Shown one piece after another: positions 62,056-64,000 of a DNA stretch of 64,000 nucleotides. Positions within the stretch are counted from its first letter, which is position 1; the number at the start of each line of letters is the position of its first letter. Both the position numbers and the translations under genes were made by a program. The stretch comes from Lamellibrachia columna. Taxonomy: Eukaryota > Annelida > Polychaeta > Sabellida > Siboglinidae. The stretch spans positions 32,733,106 to 32,797,105 of the forward strand of contig OY759263.1 of the NCBI GenBank assembly GCA_963662155.1, in the 5' to 3' direction. The notes beneath the pieces are model-generated. The model was not told the origin of the DNA and did no database searches. It saw only the letters and a program-made list of their open reading frames with translations.

Positions 62056-62865
62056 ATCTTGCTAAATCATGGCGTGGGGTTACTAAGGTAGCAGAAGAAG
62101 AAGATTCACACATTGTTGTGGACGACGGCACACAAACATGCATACAAGAACAAACAGTGTATGATGAGCATAGTCAGATGCATCAGTGTGTTCTGGCTCA
62201 CTGTGGATCGGTGCTCATCCTTGAACAGTTTCAATTATGAAATATATCTCTCTCCTGGCAGTTACTAATCATCGAAGCAATACCTCCACACTGGGGAAAA
62301 CATCCCAGATGAATTATGATTGATTTTGCGGCGGGCCCTTTTTCTATCATTTGTACATGGCTAATTCAGCACTATTTGTTGCACACAGCCTGGAACCAAA
62401 GTGCACTTTCCGTTGTGACGAATATGATTGGCTACACGGAATCTTGGAAAACGATTTTAATAACTGACTCTCTCGTTAATTCGTCAAATAATAATAAACT
62501 TCGAAGCATTCGAATCAACGTTAAACATCGATTATATTACCACAATTACACAATAACATAAACAAGAATTGCAAACGCTAACGTTTTGGTCGTGGGTTCG
62601 AATCACGCAAGACGAAACTTTTTTCGTACTCTATTACTTCAGAGAATATTTTATTTTTAATAAAACTATTAGTAACTCATTTTCTTTATCCCAAACGCAC
62701 GCACTCGCGCCGAACGCACGCTCGCATGCCCGCACACAACATTAATGATATACCTGTAGGCCCTATCGCCTAAATGGACGTCCCCTGGGTACAACACGTG
62801 CATATATACATAGCAAATAGCATGACAAAGATACATTGTTTTTCTTGTACCCATGAATAGTGCAA
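62056..62865. other. Unassigned spacer
   Basis: A GTGGGTTCGAATCACGC sequence at 62,592-62,608 resembles a pol III B box, but no A box or tRNA fold is present. No coding similarity recognised. Confidence 0.4.
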
Positions 62866-62869
62866 TACA

Positions 62870-63075
62870 ATTCGATATGGAATAAATTGCTTAGATTCAA
62901 AGTGCCTAGATTCAAAATCTAATAAAAGTTTAGATGTTGCGTTTACAATGACTTGAGGTGATCTGTTCCAGGTGGACAGAACTCTATTACAAAAAATAGG
63001 TTTTGTTATATCAATCCTAAATTGTGTTTTTCTAAGCTTAAATCCGTGACCTCGATGCGAAATAGTAGTATATAA
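62870..63075 (-). pseudogene. LINE C-terminal end, minus strand
   Basis: Minus strand from 63,063: RGHGFKLRKTQFRIDITKP, IFCNRVLSTWNRSPQVIVN, ATSKLLLDFES. This is the C-terminal (R/S)GH..KL ... F.NRV...WN.LP..VV.A block of a LINE RT, frame intact over about 60 codons. Just upstream the element is lost; the neighbour at 63.3 kb is on the opposite strand. Confidence 0.85.
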
Positions 63076-63299
63076 AACAAGGTTATAACCAAGACATGAG
63101 GTTATTTTAAGTTACATTGACGTGTTCATGCAATATATTTTATACCACGACCGTGTCATTATAAATAAGGCGGGGTTCAAGCCTGTTGATTTAGATAGTC
63201 AAGGCTTTGTAGGTAAACCTGATTGTCGGCAAAGGTAATAATATACTCGGCGTGTAAACAACTGTTCCACATTCTCTAACTGGTCAGTCTTGCCCAAGT

Positions 63300-64000
63300 A
63301 GTGCCTGGCTGGTATGTGTGGGTTCCAAACTGGAAATCTGTTTTGAGTGGGGTAACACAGGGATCAGTTTAGGCCCTATACTGTTTTTAATATATATAAA
63401 TGATTTGGAAGATAACATATCTAGCAAAGTACTCAAATTTGCAGATGACACTAAACTATTCAGAACGGTTACTAATGATACAAATAAACAAAGTTTACAG
63501 GATGATCTAGACAAATTAGTTAACTGATCAGAAAAATGGCAAATGTTATTAAATTTTGGGAAGTGTAAATGTATACAAGTAGGACATGGAAACATGGACG
63601 AAGAATATAAAATGGGAATGCTGTACTAGGTAGAACCACACAAGAAATGGATTTAGGAGTAATAATTAGTGCTGACCTGAAAGTTTCAGAGCAATGTGGG
63701 ATTGCTGCTTCGAAAGGAAATCAAACTCTAGGGCTAATTAGGAGAACTATCATGTATAAGGAGAAACAGTCAATTGTACCCCTGTACAAAGCAATAGTTA
63801 GACCACATTTGGAATATTGTATTCAAGCATGGAGGTCATATGGTAAAAAGGACATAGACAAGCTAGAAAGAATACAACGAAGAGCAACTAAAATTATTCC
63901 AGAATTGAGAGACAATAGTTACGAAAGTCGCTTATTACATTGTGGTTTGACAGCACTAGAGACCGGGAGACTAAGAGGAGACCAAATAGAAGTGTTTAAA
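63300..64000 (+). pseudogene. CR1-like LINE RT, truncated by the window edge
   Basis: Starts mid-RT: GNTGISLGPILFLIYINDLE, VLKFADDTKLFRTV (catalytic FADD, 63,442-63,453), QSLQDDLDKLVN then TGA (63,525-63,527, expected before SEKWQ). It continues in the same frame SEKWQMLLNFGKCKCIQVG, then, after a shift near 63,610, LGRTTQEMDLGVIISADLKV, PLYKAIVRPHLEYCIQAWR, LERIQRRATKIIPELRDNS and LETGRLRGDQIEVFK to the last base. The C-terminal block probably follows outside the window. Few lesions, so a relatively young copy. Confidence 0.92.

Noticed and set aside
62575..62625. Possible tRNA gene (GGGTTCGAATCACGC)
   Set aside because: B-box-like sequence only; no A box, anticodon arm or acceptor pairing found.

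Overview
This is animal (metazoan) nuclear DNA, almost certainly from an invertebrate. I see no operons and no dense coding. There are splice-type boundaries, long (TA)n, (GT)n and (CA)n microsatellites, many decayed non-LTR retrotransposons of CR1/L2/Jockey type, DNA-transposon fragments, and three Golgi-type glycan-enzyme genes with animal-style architecture. The sequence alone does not settle the phylum; a marine invertebrate (chordate relative, hemichordate, mollusc or similar) would fit.

Layout: 0-6 kb holds an interspersed repeat (here called R1) and three broken LINE endonuclease/RT fragments. 6.14-16.15 kb is one continuous satellite of about 185 copies of a 54-bp monomer. Because 54 is a multiple of 3, both strands show long but unconvincing 18-residue repeat reading frames. 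17.4-28.2 kb is a large inverted-repeat structure: two arms of about 1.4-1.5 kb (R4) face each other around 7.8 kb. That interval carries a GT61-type glycosyltransferase N-terminal half on the + strand, stopped by a pogo/Tigger-like insertion, and a GT61 C-terminal half on the - strand. 29-32.3 kb is a LINE split by a retroposon-like insertion with a 10-bp target-site duplication. A 22-bp GC-rich minisatellite follows.

34.6-49.2 kb is a tangle of interspersed elements (R1, R2, R3), long microsatellites, an Ulp1-protease/PHD-finger transposon ORF remnant, an SGNH-domain LINE ORF1 remnant, and the best-preserved LINE reverse transcriptase (44.8-47.1 kb). 50.58-51.93 kb holds a type II membrane SGNH/PC-esterase-like gene with one frameshift. 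54.46-55.92 kb (- strand) holds an alpha-1,3-fucosyltransferase-like gene with two in-frame TAG codons. The rest (56-64 kb) is a tRNA-derived SINE, an R2 copy opposite to that at 39.5-41.4 kb, a TIR element, a (TA)n hairpin locus and LINE pieces.

The biological theme is the set of glycan enzymes: GT61, an SGNH acyltransferase/esterase candidate and a fucosyltransferase. All would be Golgi type II membrane proteins acting on surface or secreted glycans, and all lie within 36 kb. Each is nearly complete or recognisable but interrupted by only one or two point lesions, and all are embedded in repeats. Recently inactivated copies, or copies with sequencing errors, are the simplest explanation. 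Everything else is repeat-derived.
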